In this document: piece by piece, positions 54,725 to 63,083 of the stretch
Layout: every line of letters begins with the position of its first letter
Numbering within the stretch: the stretch's first letter is position 1
Notes under the pieces: model-generated
Databases searched by the model: none
Told to the model about the DNA's origin: nothing
Seen by the model: the letters and a program-made list of their open reading frames with translations, nothing else
Translations under genes and position numbers: made by a program
DNA from: DATMER01 sp031390755
GTDB taxonomy: Bacteria > Acidobacteriota > Thermoanaerobaculia > Multivoradales > UBA5704
Direction of reading: 5' to 3'
Length of the DNA stretch: 64,000 nt
Assembly: GCA_031390755.1 (NCBI GenBank)
Contig: JANMTS010000045.1
Span: 33,105 to 97,104 of the forward strand

Positions 54725-55060
54725 GGTAAGTCGGCCGCCGTAAGCTTCCGTCGCGGTCCCGGACGCGTCCGGCATGACGACGGAAGCTTCCGTCGCGGCC
54801 CCGGATCGGTAAGTCAGCCGACGGAGACATCCGTCGTGGTCCCGTACGCGTCCGGCGGATGGCGGAAGCGTACGGCGTGACGCCGGCCCGGTAAGTCGGC
54901 CACCGTAAGCTTCCGTCGCGGTCCCGTACGCGTCCGGCATGACGCCGTAAGCTTCCGTCGCGGCCCCGGATCGGTAAGTCAGCCGCCGGAGACATCCGTC
55001 GTGGTCCCGTACGCGTCCGGCGGATGGCGGAAGCGTACGGCGTGACGCCGGACCGGTAGG
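54725..55060. repeat. 165-bp tandem repeat, two copies plus start of a third
   Basis: Units begin GGTAAGTCGGCC at 54725 and 54890; a third start (GGTAGGTCGGCC) is at 55055. Each unit contains shorter repeats rich in CGTACGCGTCCGGC and GGAAGCTTCCGTCG, which are partly self-complementary. The second unit runs into the large head repeat (54969-55675). Non-coding by inspection. Nothing else is seen between 53933 and 55695 besides repeats. Confidence 0.8.
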
Positions 55061-55675
55061 TCGGCCGCCGGAAGCATCCGTCGTGGCCCCGTACGCATCC
55101 GTCGTCACGGCGGAAGCCTCCGCCGCGGGGGAAAGCCCCCTTTCCCTCGGTCACGCTTCGCCGAATCCTTCGCCCTCTCGGGCGGAAACTACCTCCGCAT
55201 TCGCTCTACGACGCCGTCACCGTCAGACCGTAGAAGGGTTCTATGAAATCGCACGTGGACGATCATTGGGGCATTGGGGTGGCCGATGTCGTCAGTCGGT
55301 TGGCCATGAGGTCTCTTGCCTGGCGTTCTTGCCTCCGTTGGCCGCGCCTCTCTTCGAGGAGGCGGGAGAGGTGTACTCCTTCTCGAATCCGCTGTACGAT
55401 CAAGGCAAACGAAACTGCTGTGGGAGGGTCCAATGGCGACGGTGAACCGCTGGGGAAGCATCCATGAAGCGGAGAAACCTCGTCCCAAGGCGTTTGAGGC
55501 AGAGCGGGCGGTCTGCTCGCGACCTTCTCCTGCGGATTGAATCTACATAGGGAAGCGGCCCGGACTCCACCGCGGTTTCGTTCAACCTGGGTTTATCCGA
55601 CATCCTCCCGGTGGCGCCCGAGGTAGCGGGGAGGGTGACGCGGGAGGATGGCGGATAAACCCTTAAACGTTAGGC
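54969..55675. repeat. Large 'head' repeat, copy 1 (about 707 bp)
   Basis: Nearly the same sequence recurs at 60867-61580 and, in part, at 63897-64000. It begins GATCGGTAAGTCAGCCG, passes through ATGAGGTCTCTTGCCTGGCG and GGGAGGGTCC-ATGGCGAC, and ends with an attC-like hairpin and GTTAGGC. It contains a 36-residue open frame with a plausible ribosome site (MATVNRWGSIHEAEKPRPKA ...). Differences between copies in that frame are mostly amino-acid-changing, so coding is not supported. A lower-GC nuclease gene follows directly. Confidence 0.85.
55580..55675 (+). other. attC-like recombination site at end of head repeat copy 1
   Basis: GTTCAAC (55580, fits RYYYAAC), then arm GGGTTTATCCG-A-CATCCTCCCG, a 30-base loop region, arm CGGGAGGATG-G-CGGATAAACCC, and GTTAGGC (55669-55675, fits the core GTTRRRY). 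The stem pairs at 21 of 22 positions. The architecture of inverted core sites, long imperfect stem and following cassette gene matches integron attC sites, but the two core boxes are only partly complementary. Confidence 0.55.
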
Positions 55676-55695
55676 GGCTAGCTCTTGAGGATTGA

Positions 55696-56613
55696 ATGTC
55701 GAAGAGGCTCTCTCCGTCTGCGATCGTAGCCCTGAAGGAAGCACTCTGTGCGGTCTATTGGTACAAGGCCGACTTACGTAGCTTCCTGCAGCAGTGTTTC
55801 TCAAACCCGACGGTCATTACGACTCTCAACTGGGACAACTACAAGCGCCAGATCGTGTCCGATCTCGTTGACTACCTTACTCGGGACCAAGATAAGCACC
55901 TTGGCGATCTCACGCGACTTTGCAATGAGGTCTGCACTGTTGACACATTTGAGCACCTTGAGCTGCTGGAGGGTGGTGTCCAAAAGGCCGAGCGGGCTCG
56001 AAATGCTGTTGCGCAATTGAAGCGACTCCTCGTGCCTCACCAGCAGGTAGTGAAGGAACAGGATGAGCTTGTAGAGCGCCAGAAGAGAGCCGCAGAGAAG
56101 CTGAAGGCAAACGCCGCAGTCCGGCAAAAACTGGAGGATATTAAGAACCGGTACATGACGCTTGTAAGCTCTGCCAACCTTCAGGGGCGAGGGTTCGATT
56201 TAGAGAGGCTGATGTACGATCTTTTCGAGCTCTTCGACTTGGACCCGAAGGCATCGTTCCGGAACACTGGCGAGCAAATAGACGGTGCCTTTGCTCTGGA
56301 GGGAACAGACTACCTCTTCGAGGCTAAGTGGCAGCAAGAGCTTGTGAATGCAAGCGTCCTCGATTCTTTCGCAGGAAAGGTTAGACGAAAGCTGGAAAAT
56401 ACCCTTGGAGTCTTTTTGTCTGTCAATGGTTTCTCGCCCGATGGTATTGCTGCGCATTCGTCCGGCGGCGCGGTAATCATCCTCATGGACGGCGCCGATC
56501 TCATGGCAGTCCTAGAGGAAAGGATCGATTTCGTCAGTCTCCTGCTTAGGAAGAAGCGGCATGCGTCCCGCACTGGCAATATCTATCTGAGGTTTCATGA
56601 GATCGGTCAATGA
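55696..56613 (+). CDS. PD-(D/E)XK restriction-endonuclease-like protein
   Basis: 305 residues. N-terminal helical region (IVALKEALCAVYWYKADLRS, LNWDNYKRQIVSDLVDYL), a central coiled-coil stretch (about 95-155, many E/K/Q/R), and a C-terminal nuclease fold: GRGFDLERLMYDLF, then D196 (QIDGAF), E209 and K211 (FEAKW), the spacing of a PD-(D/E)XK active site as in Mrr-type enzymes. Probably cuts DNA and takes part in defence; it is not next to a methyltransferase. GC content is lower than in the flanks. It begins 21 bases after an attC-like core and ends just before another, so it has the form of a gene cassette. Confidence 0.8.
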   Translation: MSKRLSPSAIVALKEALCAVYWYKADLRSFLQQCFSNPTVITTLNWDNYKRQIVSDLVDYLTRDQDKHLGDLTRLCNEVCTVDTFEHLELLEGGVQKAERARNAVAQLKRLLVPHQQVVKEQDELVERQKRAAEKLKANAAVRQKLEDIKNRYMTLVSSANLQGRGFDLERLMYDLFELFDLDPKASFRNTGEQIDGAFALEGTDYLFEAKWQQELVNASVLDSFAGKVRRKLENTLGVFLSVNGFSPDGIAAHSSGGAVIILMDGADLMAVLEERIDFVSLLLRKKRHASRTGNIYLRFHEIGQ

Positions 56614-56620
56614 GGCAGAC

Positions 56621-56692
56621 GGCCAACCCCGGCCTCAACCGGACAGGAACCGCGCTTCGCTCGACCCTGCCAGTTAGGCCAGAACGTTATGC
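56621..56692 (+). other. attC-like recombination site
   Basis: Arm GGCCTCAACCGGACAGG (56631-56647) pairs with CCTGCCAGTTAGGCC (56666-56680), leaving unpaired C and A bulges, which is characteristic of attC folds. The core GTTATGC follows at 56686-56692 and contains the start codon of the next gene. The left core (GGCCAAC) is a weak match. Confidence 0.6.
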
Positions 56693-57057
56693 AGCAGGAC
56701 GACGCCGCCAATCCACAGACGCTCGGATATCCGGCCCCGGCTCGTCGCCGATCCGCGCTTGCCGTGGTGGTTCCCACAGCCGCTATTCATTTCGCCGCGT
56801 TTGTGGCGTTGTTCTTCTTTACGTTCAGTCGCGGAATGTCGCGGTTCGATTCGGGTGCGGATCCCTCCGCTCTCGAACGCGTGACCAATGTTGCGTTCGC
56901 TGTACTGTCGTTTCCCGTGCTGCCGCTTTTGAGGGCAGGCCATTTCCACGTTCCCGGGCCAGCGGGGTGGTTGGTGTTCGCGGCCAACAGCCTGCTTTGG
57001 GGACTGGCGCTTTGGCTTGTCGTCCGCTCGCTCCGGCGGTTGCGGCCTGCTGCATAA
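56689..57057 (+). CDS. Small membrane protein in cassette
   Basis: 122 residues with about three hydrophobic segments: ALAVVVPTAAIHFAAFVALF, VAFAVLSFPVLPLL and WLVFAANSLLWGLALWLVV. No family recognised. Its ATG is part of the attC core GTTATGC, and its stop lies in GCATAAC, the inverse of that core, so the gene fills a cassette exactly. No separate ribosome site is visible, which is common for cassette genes. Function unknown; small membrane proteins are frequent in integron arrays. Confidence 0.65.
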   Translation: MQQDDAANPQTLGYPAPARRRSALAVVVPTAAIHFAAFVALFFFTFSRGMSRFDSGADPSALERVTNVAFAVLSFPVLPLLRAGHFHVPGPAGWLVFAANSLLWGLALWLVVRSLRRLRPAA

Positions 57058-57298
57058 CGTTAACCCGCCATTGGAGCGGACCGCGGCGGCGATATAGTTC
57101 TCTGCGGCCCGAACGACGCGCGTGCGCCGCCTTCAGAAGTGCCAGCCTCTTCCCGAGAGGCGCATCGTTCGTCGAACAGGCGCCCGCCGAATTCGTCGTC
57201 CACGTTCAGGCACTGCTCGACGCGTGCCTCAGGTAGCGGAAGCCTGGCACCGAGCCGCGGATCGCTTTTCCCGGCGCAGGGCACCTTTATTGTTATAC
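57052..57298 (+). other. Possible long attC-like site (interrupted)
   Basis: GCATAAC at 57052 overlaps the stop of the membrane-protein gene and is the reverse complement of GTTATGC. GTTATAC at 57292-57298 could be the matching core. At 247 bp it is longer than known attC sites. A copy of the dispersed CCAGCCTCTTCC motif lies inside (57135-57157), as if inserted. Otherwise 57058-57365 holds no gene I can support. Confidence 0.35.
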
Positions 57299-57365
57299 GC
57301 CACCAAACGCAGGGGAGCTCTTGAGAAACAAGACCTGCCTACTTAAGGAAAAGAGGAATGCCGAC

Positions 57366-59945
57366 ATGAGGGGATCTACCCGCTGGATGCTGTCTCTGAT
57401 CGCCTTGCTGACCTTCGCCGGAGCCCTTCCGGCCATCGAGCCGCCCGAGCGGCCGGCTCCGGTCTCCGGGAAGGAGTACCGCCACCCCGACCTCACGATC
57501 CAGGAGTCTTTCCAGGAGACACGCCGGCTCCCGGCGCAAGCCGCGCTCCAGCTCGAGCAGCGCCTCGCCCGCCTGGGTGGCGACCCGGCCTCGGCGCGGG
57601 TCGACCGCCGCAGCGGGCGCTTCGAGACCCTGATCCTCTCGGTGCCTCTGGTCGCCGGCAACGGCGCCAGCAACCGCTTGCAGCCCGTTGCCGGTAATGG
57701 CACTGCCGCTGCCCGCGAGCAGGCGGCCGGCGATGCCTTCCTGGGCTTCCTCTCCGCCAACCAGGCCGACCTCGGGATCGACCTGCGCGAGGTGGCGGCC
57801 CCGCGCGTCCGGGCCTCTGCCGACGGCGAGGTCATCCACCTCAGCGCGCAGCGCACCATCGACGGCATCCCGGTGCGCGGCAGCTATCTTTCGGCCACGA
57901 TCAACCACGGCAACATGGTCCTCCTCGGCACCCACGCCTGGGCCGACCGTGCTCCGGCTCCGGGCGGACGCCAGATCAGCGCCGACGAGGCGGTCTTCGC
58001 CGGCGAGGGTTTCCTCCTCCCCGCCAAGGTGACCGGCCAGTGGGGCCCGGCCGAGCTGGTCTACGTCCCGATGGCGCGCGGCCGAAACGCCGCTGAGGTC
58101 GCCGTCGGCCAGGGCTATCAGTACCGGCTGGCCTGGTCGGTGAAGCTGAGCGTCGAGGACGACGCCGGCAGTTGGGAAGCCCTCGTCGATGCCCACAGCG
58201 GCGAGGTTCTGGCCACCGTGGATCAGAACCACTACGCCGAGGCCAAGGGCGGCGTCTACCCGGTGACCAACGACGGCATCATTCCCGACGGCGCCGAGCA
58301 GGCCGGCTGGCCCATGCCCTGGATGACTGTCACGACTTCGGGCGGCAACGTCACCACCGACACCGGCGGCAACCTCTCGGCGACCGGCAACCTGACCGCG
58401 AGCCTGACCGGTCAGTTCGTCCGTATCAGCGACAACTGCGGCACCAGCAGCCTGACCCAGAGTGGCAACCTCGACTTCGGCGCCTCGGCCGGCACCGATT
58501 GCACGACGCCGGGCTTCGGCGGCGCCGGCAACACCCACGCCGCTCGCACGGGCTTCTACGAGCTCAACCGGATCAAGGAGATGGCGCGCTCGCACCTGCC
58601 CTCGAACGCCTGGCTCCAGGGGCAGCTCACCTCGAACATGAACATCAACAACACCTGCAACGCCTTCTGGAGCACCGCGGCCGGGACGGTGAACTTCTAC
58701 CGCTCGGGCGGCGGCTGCGCCAACACCGGCGAGATCGCCGGCGTGTTCGACCACGAGTGGGGCCACGGCATGGACGCCAACGACTCCGTCTCCGGGATCT
58801 CCGCCCCCTCCGGCGAGGGCGTCGCCGACATCTACGCCGCCCTGCGGCTCAACGACTCGTGCATCGGCCGCAACTTCCGCACCACCGTCTGCACCGGCAA
58901 CGGGGATCCCTGCCTGACCTGCACCGGCGTGCGCGACATCGACTACCTCAAGCGCCAGTCGGGCCTGCCGCACACCTACACCTGGTCGAACGCCAACTGC
59001 GCCGGCAGCGTGCATTGCGTTGGCGCGGTCTATGCCGAGGCGGTGTGGTCGTTGTGGAAGCGCAAGCTGCAATCCGCGCCCTTCAACATGGACAACAACA
59101 CCGCCCACGAGGTCACCAACCGGCTGAGCTTCCTCGGCGCCACCGGTGTCGGCACCTGGTTCGCGGGCGGCCCGCCCTTCGGCGGTTGCGGCAGCACCGG
59201 CGGCTATCTCAAGTACCTCGCCGCCGACGACGACAACGGCAACCTCAACGACGGCACCCCGCACATGACGGCGATCTACGCCGCCTTCAACGACCAGGAG
59301 ATCGCCTGCAGCACCCCGGCGGTGCAGAATTCGGGCTGCGCCAACACCCCGTCGGTGGCGCCGAGCGTCACGGCCACCCCGGGTGACAAGTCGGTCACCC
59401 TGAGCTGGGGCACGGTGGCCAACGCCACCAAGTACCAGGTCTTCCGCGCCGAGGGCATCTTCGCCTGCAACTTCGGCAAGGTGAAGATCGGCGAGACCAC
59501 CGGCCTTTCCTTCTCCGACACCGGCCTCCAGAACGGGAGGAGCTACTCCTACGTGGTGATCCCGATCGGCCCGGCCAACACCTGCTTCGGCCCGGCGTCG
59601 CCATGCACGCCCGCGGTTCCGGCCGGAGGGGGAACGCCCGGGTGCCTGATCAACGCCGACTGCAACGACGGCATCGCCTGCACGGCCGACACCTGCAACG
59701 CGGGGATCTGCAACAACTCACCCAACAATTCGCTCTGCGACAACGGCCTGTTCTGCGACGGCGGCGAGACGTGCAATGCCAGCCTGGGCTGCGTGGCCGG
59801 TACTCCGCCGTGCTCGGGCGTGGCCTGCAACGAGACCACCAACTCTTGCGCCACTTGCGGTTCGGTGGGCACCAGTTGCACGGCAAACAGCCAGTGCTGC
59901 AGCAACAGTTGCAAGGGTAAGCCGGGCCTCAAGACCTGCAGGTAA
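57366..59945 (+). CDS. Secreted zinc metalloprotease with propeptide, fibronectin III-like and Cys-rich domains
   Basis: 859 residues from ATG 57366 (AAAAGAGGAA upstream; an earlier in-frame start at 57321 has no better site). Signal peptide WMLSLIALLTFAGALPA, then an FTP/PepSY-like propeptide (about 40-300) ending in DAHSGEVL. The catalytic gluzincin domain has H463-E464-W-G-H467 and a downstream Glu (E484, GEGVADI), the zinc site of M4/M36-like peptidases. From about 690 a fibronectin type III-like module follows (SVAPSVTATPGDKSVTLSWG), then a Cys-rich tail of short disulfide repeats (CNDGIACTADTC, CSNSCKG). Secreted protein degradation is the likely role. Monocistronic, with a strong terminator 22 bases after the stop. 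Confidence 0.92.
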   Translation: MRGSTRWMLSLIALLTFAGALPAIEPPERPAPVSGKEYRHPDLTIQESFQETRRLPAQAALQLEQRLARLGGDPASARVDRRSGRFETLILSVPLVAGNGASNRLQPVAGNGTAAAREQAAGDAFLGFLSANQADLGIDLREVAAPRVRASADGEVIHLSAQRTIDGIPVRGSYLSATINHGNMVLLGTHAWADRAPAPGGRQISADEAVFAGEGFLLPAKVTGQWGPAELVYVPMARGRNAAEVAVGQGYQYRLAWSVKLSVEDDAGSWEALVDAHSGEVLATVDQNHYAEAKGGVYPVTNDGIIPDGAEQAGWPMPWMTVTTSGGNVTTDTGGNLSATGNLTASLTGQFVRISDNCGTSSLTQSGNLDFGASAGTDCTTPGFGGAGNTHAARTGFYELNRIKEMARSHLPSNAWLQGQLTSNMNINNTCNAFWSTAAGTVNFYRSGGGCANTGEIAGVFDHEWGHGMDANDSVSGISAPSGEGVADIYAALRLNDSCIGRNFRTTVCTGNGDPCLTCTGVRDIDYLKRQSGLPHTYTWSNANCAGSVHCVGAVYAEAVWSLWKRKLQSAPFNMDNNTAHEVTNRLSFLGATGVGTWFAGGPPFGGCGSTGGYLKYLAADDDNGNLNDGTPHMTAIYAAFNDQEIACSTPAVQNSGCANTPSVAPSVTATPGDKSVTLSWGTVANATKYQVFRAEGIFACNFGKVKIGETTGLSFSDTGLQNGRSYSYVVIPIGPANTCFGPASPCTPAVPAGGGTPGCLINADCNDGIACTADTCNAGICNNSPNNSLCDNGLFCDGGETCNASLGCVAGTPPCSGVACNETTNSCATCGSVGTSCTANSQCCSNSCKGKPGLKTCR

Positions 59946-59966
59946 GTCTGCGACGTTCTGCCCGAA

Positions 59967-59994
59967 GGGGGTTCCGGCCGGAACCCCCTTTTTT
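59967..59994 (+). terminator. Intrinsic terminator after the metalloprotease gene
   Basis: GGGGGTTCCGG followed directly by its exact complement, then six T. It begins 22 bases after the protease stop. On the other strand the run of A before the stem is short, but the hairpin could also serve a convergent gene. Confidence 0.92.
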
Positions 59995-60004
59995 CATGGG
60001 AGGA

Positions 60005-60090
60005 CTACGGGGTCTCCATCCCCGGCTGCACGATCCCCTTGCCGGACGTCTTCTTGACCTCTTCGACCCTCCGCCGGACATCCGCAAGAA
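60005..60090 (-). pseudogene. Possible 3' remnant of a convergent gene
   Basis: Read on the minus strand, the frame ends LLADVRRRVEEVKKTSGKGI then VQPGMETP and a TAG at 60005-60007, which looks like a natural helical protein tail. Upstream it is broken at a copy of the dispersed CCAGCGTCTTCC motif (60086-60113). The terminator at 59967-59994 lies between it and the protease gene, as expected for two convergent genes. The parent protein is not identified. Confidence 0.35.
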
Positions 60091-60260
60091 GCTGCCAGCG
60101 TCTTCCAGAAGAGCTCTGAATCCGCCGGGGAGCTCCACGGTCAGGAGCCGAACGTCCGGCTCCTCTCTCAATACGCAGCGCGCATCCCAACCCCATCACC
60201 GCGTCCGGCGCCGCAGGCGCCGCGCCGATTCCCGTCCGTTCCCGGGCGATCGCCGAAGAA

Positions 60261-60596
60261 AGGGCAGCCGTTGCCCCAGCGGGGGCAGCCGTTGCCCAAG
60301 CCGGGGCAGCGATTGCCCCGATTGGGGCAGCCCTGTCCCCGACGGGGGCAGCCGTTGCCCAAGCGAGGGATCGGGCTGCCCCAATTGGGGACGCCGCTGC
60401 CCAAGCGAGGGATCGGGCTGCCCCAGCCGGGGATCGGGCTGCCCCAACGAGGGGAACCGTTGCCCAAGCGAGGGATCGGGCTGCCCCAATCGGGGCAACC
60501 GTTGCCCAAGCCGGGGATCGGGCTGCCCCAGCCGGGGCAACCGCTGCCCAAGCGAGGGATCGGGCTGCCCAAGCCGGGGCAACCGCTGCCCTCCGC
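60261..60596. repeat. 21-bp minisatellite, about 16 units
   Basis: Units of 21 bp alternate between GGGGCAGCCGTTGCCCAAGC-like and GCGAGGGATCGGGCTGCCCC-like forms, with local dyads (GGGCA...TGCCC). Frames on both strands stay open (LPKRGIG on +, GNGCPGW-like on the minus strand), but no start site or family supports coding. Same 21-bp period as the array at 54356. From 59995 to 61627 only repeats and the remnant above are seen. Confidence 0.85.
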
Positions 60597-60819
60597 GTTT
60601 GCGCCGCATCCCGCGCATCGGGCCACCGACGTAGAGACGCCTCTGGCCGTCACCCGAAACCTCACCAGGTCAGACACCTCGAGGCGTCTCAACGCCCCCG
60701 CCATCCCCGTCCTCTCCTCCACGGCCACACGCCGGCCCGCCAGCGAGGTGGAGTCGGAACGGAACGCAGGATCCTGACGGGCCGGAAGGCCCCGGTTCGA
60801 AGGGCCGCCCCCCGAGGCC

Positions 60820-60867
60820 GAGAAGTGCCAGCGTCTTGCCGAGAAGTGCCAGCGTCTTCCAGAAGAG
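60820..60867. repeat. Dispersed GAAGTGCCAGCGTCTTCC motif, two tandem copies
   Basis: GAGAAGTGCCAGCGTCTTGCC (60820-60840) is followed at once by a second copy ending in CAGAAGAG (60841-60867). The head repeat copy 2 begins exactly at its end. Confidence 0.7.
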
Positions 60868-61580
60868 ATCGGTAAGTCAGCCGCCGGAGACATCCGTCGT
60901 GGTCCCGTACGCGTCCGGCGGTTGGCGTAAGCGTACGGCGTGACGCCGGACCGGTAGGTCGGCCGCCGGAAGCATCCGTCGTGGTCCCGTACGCATCCGT
61001 CGTCACGGCGGAAGCCTCCGCCGCGGGGGAAAGCCCCTTTCCCTCGGTCACGCTTCGCCGAATCCTTCGCCCTCTCGGGCGGAAACTACCTCCGCATTCG
61101 CTCTACGACGCCGTCACCGTCAGACCGTAGAAGGGTTCTATGAAATCGCACGTGGACGATTATTGGGGCATTGGGGTGGCCGATGTCGTCAGTCGGTTGG
61201 CCATGAGGTCTCTTGCCTGGCGTCCTTGTCTCGTTGCCGCGCCTCGCCTCTCTTCGAGGGGGGGGGCGGGAGAGGTGTACTCCTTCTCGAATCCGCGGTA
61301 CCATCAAGGCAAACGAAACTGCTGTGGGAGGGTCCGATGGCGACGTTGAACCGCTGGGGAAGCATCCATGAAGCGGGGAAACCTCGTCCCAAGACGCTTG
61401 AGGAAGAGCGTGCGGTCTGCCCGCGACCTTGCTCCTGCGGATTGAATCAGCATAGGGAAGAGGCTCGGACTCCACCGCGGTTTCGTTCAACCTGGGTTTA
61501 TCCGACATCCTCCCGGTGGCGCCGGGGGTAGCGGGGAGGGTGACGCGGGAGGATGGCGGATAAACCCTTAAACGTTAGGC
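60867..61580. repeat. Large 'head' repeat, copy 2 (about 714 bp)
   Basis: Second copy of 54969-55675, with scattered substitutions and small length differences. It ends with the same attC-like hairpin and GTTAGGC, again directly followed by a lower-GC nuclease gene. The internal short frame reads MATLNRWGSIHEAGKPRPKT and so on, and has lost the stop found in copy 1. Confidence 0.85.
61485..61580 (+). other. attC-like recombination site at end of head repeat copy 2
   Basis: Same architecture as 55580-55675: GTTCAAC at 61485, a stem of GGGTTTATCCG-A-CATCCTCCCG with its complement, and core GTTAGGC at 61574-61580. The two sites differ at only a few loop bases. Confidence 0.55.
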
Positions 61581-61627
61581 GCCTCTCACATGCCGTTCTC
61601 CGTTTGAGGTCTCCAAGAAGAATCCAT

Positions 61628-62512
61628 ATGAGTTTTTCATATAAGACACTTGATGAACTTGTAACTGGCCTCGAAGCCACCTCCGAGTGGTTCGAGTCGA
61701 TTGGCATTGCTGTTGGTGGCAGCCGCCTTGAGGCCATACGGGGTCGACTGGCAGAACTTGAGGCAGTATTCCGGGATGGAGGAGAAGCCGCACTGCGGCG
61801 GAGTTGGAACAACCTTGAGACCGCGCTTGTGCTGGCGGACACAATGGCATTTACCTCTATCAGTAGCCAGTTTCGTCAGCTAAAGCCTGACCGCATTCCT
61901 CGGCGTCACCTTCGAGCCGTTCTCGACGGCCCCTTAATGGTCCAGGACGAAGATCCGAGCACCGCCGCTGTAAATGCTCGTAATATCTTCTTCGAGTTGG
62001 AGCTAGCAGCCGATCTCATGAACCGAGGTATTGTATTGGATGGATTTGACGACATTTTCTTTTCCTTTGCAGGAAAGATGATCCGCATCGAATGTAAGAG
62101 GTTGCATAGCGAGAAGCGCGTGGAAGAGAATATCGCGACTGCAATCACGCAGTTGCGGAAGAAGATGGCTGAGAGTGGGGAGTACGGTATTGTAGCATTG
62201 GCATTAGAGCGCTTGACCGCAATGGACCGAGCTATTCGTCCTATCGACAGCGACCGTGAGATCGAGGACGGCGTCGAGGGTCTTTTAGCTCAGTTTTTGC
62301 ATCGACATCCAACCTGCTTTGATTCACCGTTAGACACGAGGGTCATCGCAATCTTGGTTGTCTTCCGATTAATAGTCTATTCAAAACCTAGGCGTATTTT
62401 GGGGCGAGCATTCGCGGCTTCGCTTGTTCCGCTGGTTGAACGGGAGCATTTGCAGGCAGCGGAGGTGGATCTTGTTCACGGTCTCTCACGCTTCCTTTCG
62501 CCTAAGCCCTAA
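61628..62512 (+). CDS. Putative PD-(D/E)XK nuclease
   Basis: 294 residues from ATG 61628; the open frame extends up to 61553, but that part lies in the attC-like hairpin. The centre holds a nuclease-like site: ARNIFFELELAADLMNRG with Glu near 126, D141-D142 (GFDDIFFSF), then E155 and K157 (IRIECKRLHS), the spacing of PD-(D/E)XK folds. The N-terminal third (LDELVTGLEATSEWFESIGI) is helical and unrecognised. Markedly lower GC than the surrounding DNA. It lies between two attC-like sites as a cassette. Likely a defence or mobile-element nuclease; the family is not identified. Confidence 0.7.
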   Translation: MSFSYKTLDELVTGLEATSEWFESIGIAVGGSRLEAIRGRLAELEAVFRDGGEAALRRSWNNLETALVLADTMAFTSISSQFRQLKPDRIPRRHLRAVLDGPLMVQDEDPSTAAVNARNIFFELELAADLMNRGIVLDGFDDIFFSFAGKMIRIECKRLHSEKRVEENIATAITQLRKKMAESGEYGIVALALERLTAMDRAIRPIDSDREIEDGVEGLLAQFLHRHPTCFDSPLDTRVIAILVVFRLIVYSKPRRILGRAFAASLVPLVEREHLQAAEVDLVHGLSRFLSPKP

Positions 62513-62573
62513 TTCCAATCCAGGGCCTGAAGCGGACACATGACGGTGCCGCTTAAGCCCACCTCCGTTCTGC
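62507..62573 (+). other. attC-like recombination site
   Basis: Starts at the stop of the preceding gene (CCCTAAT, weak left core). Stem GGGC..TGAAGCGG (62523-62535) pairs with CCGCTTAAGCCC (62549-62560) with a bulge, closely resembling classic attC folds. Right core GTTCTGC (62567-62573) is degenerate. Confidence 0.55.
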
Positions 62574-62585
62574 GGGAGGGATCGA

Positions 62586-63074
62586 GTGGGCATCGCTGAA
62601 CCAATACCGGTAGCTAGATTGCACTTCGAAGGCGCTCTCTTGCGCAGAGGCTTTTGGCTGTATGTATGGAAAGTTCATCAAGGTACTCGACTGCTTGTGT
62701 ACGTTGGTAGGACAGGAGATAGCTCTTCTTCCTTTGCTGCCTCACCTTTCATTAGAGCTGGGCGGCATCTAGACCTCAAGGAGAAAGCGAAGGCGAATGC
62801 ACTTGTACGCCAGTTGCGAGCGCGAGGTATCGATCCAATGGAAGCTGACTACGAGCTGATCGCGATGGGACCTTTTGCTCCCGAGGCAACAGAGAGAGCC
62901 AGTCACTGGCCATTAAGAGACAAGTTTGCCGCGCTAGAAGCAGCGCTCGGGCGTTCATTGAAGGCACGCGGCTACGACCTAGTCGGTAGCCATGGCTCGA
63001 GGAAGCCGCTTGATCAAGACCTCTTCGGCCATGTCCTGGCCGCAGTGGAATCTGATTTTCCACCCCTGACGTGA
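62586..63074 (+). CDS. GIY-YIG-like nuclease domain protein
   Basis: 162 residues, GTG start with GGGAGGG upstream. Near the N-terminus WLYVW (24-28) and VYVGRTG (38-44) match the paired GIY and YIG strands, followed by Arg57/Arg60 on the next helix and a possible catalytic Glu in KFAALEAAL (about 114-118). GIY-YIG domains cut DNA in homing, repair and restriction enzymes. The motif variants are not exact, so a non-catalytic relative is possible. It is followed 9 bases later by another small gene, so the two may be co-translated from one cassette between attC-like sites at 62507 and 63309. Confidence 0.55.
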   Translation: MGIAEPIPVARLHFEGALLRRGFWLYVWKVHQGTRLLVYVGRTGDSSSSFAASPFIRAGRHLDLKEKAKANALVRQLRARGIDPMEADYELIAMGPFAPEATERASHWPLRDKFAALEAALGRSLKARGYDLVGSHGSRKPLDQDLFGHVLAAVESDFPPLT

Positions 63075-63083
63075 GGCAACTCG

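Noticed and set aside
54051..55154. 367-residue minus-strand frame of repeats (TQLAVTA, SYRSG types)
   Set aside because: All frames are open through the tandem repeats; there is no ribosome site or family similarity, and the sequence is explained by non-coding repeats.
54356..60596. CRISPR array
   Set aside because: Repeats are contiguous without unique spacers, with a 21-bp period, and no cas gene is present.
60168..60893. 241-residue minus-strand and 168-residue plus-strand Gly/Pro heptapeptide frames
   Set aside because: Both are translations of the 21-bp minisatellite; neither has start signals or a non-repeat conserved domain.
61337..61531. Small conserved protein (MATLNRWGSIHEA...) in the head repeat
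   Set aside because: Differences between copies mostly change amino acids and one copy has lost the stop, so there is no sign of protein-level selection.
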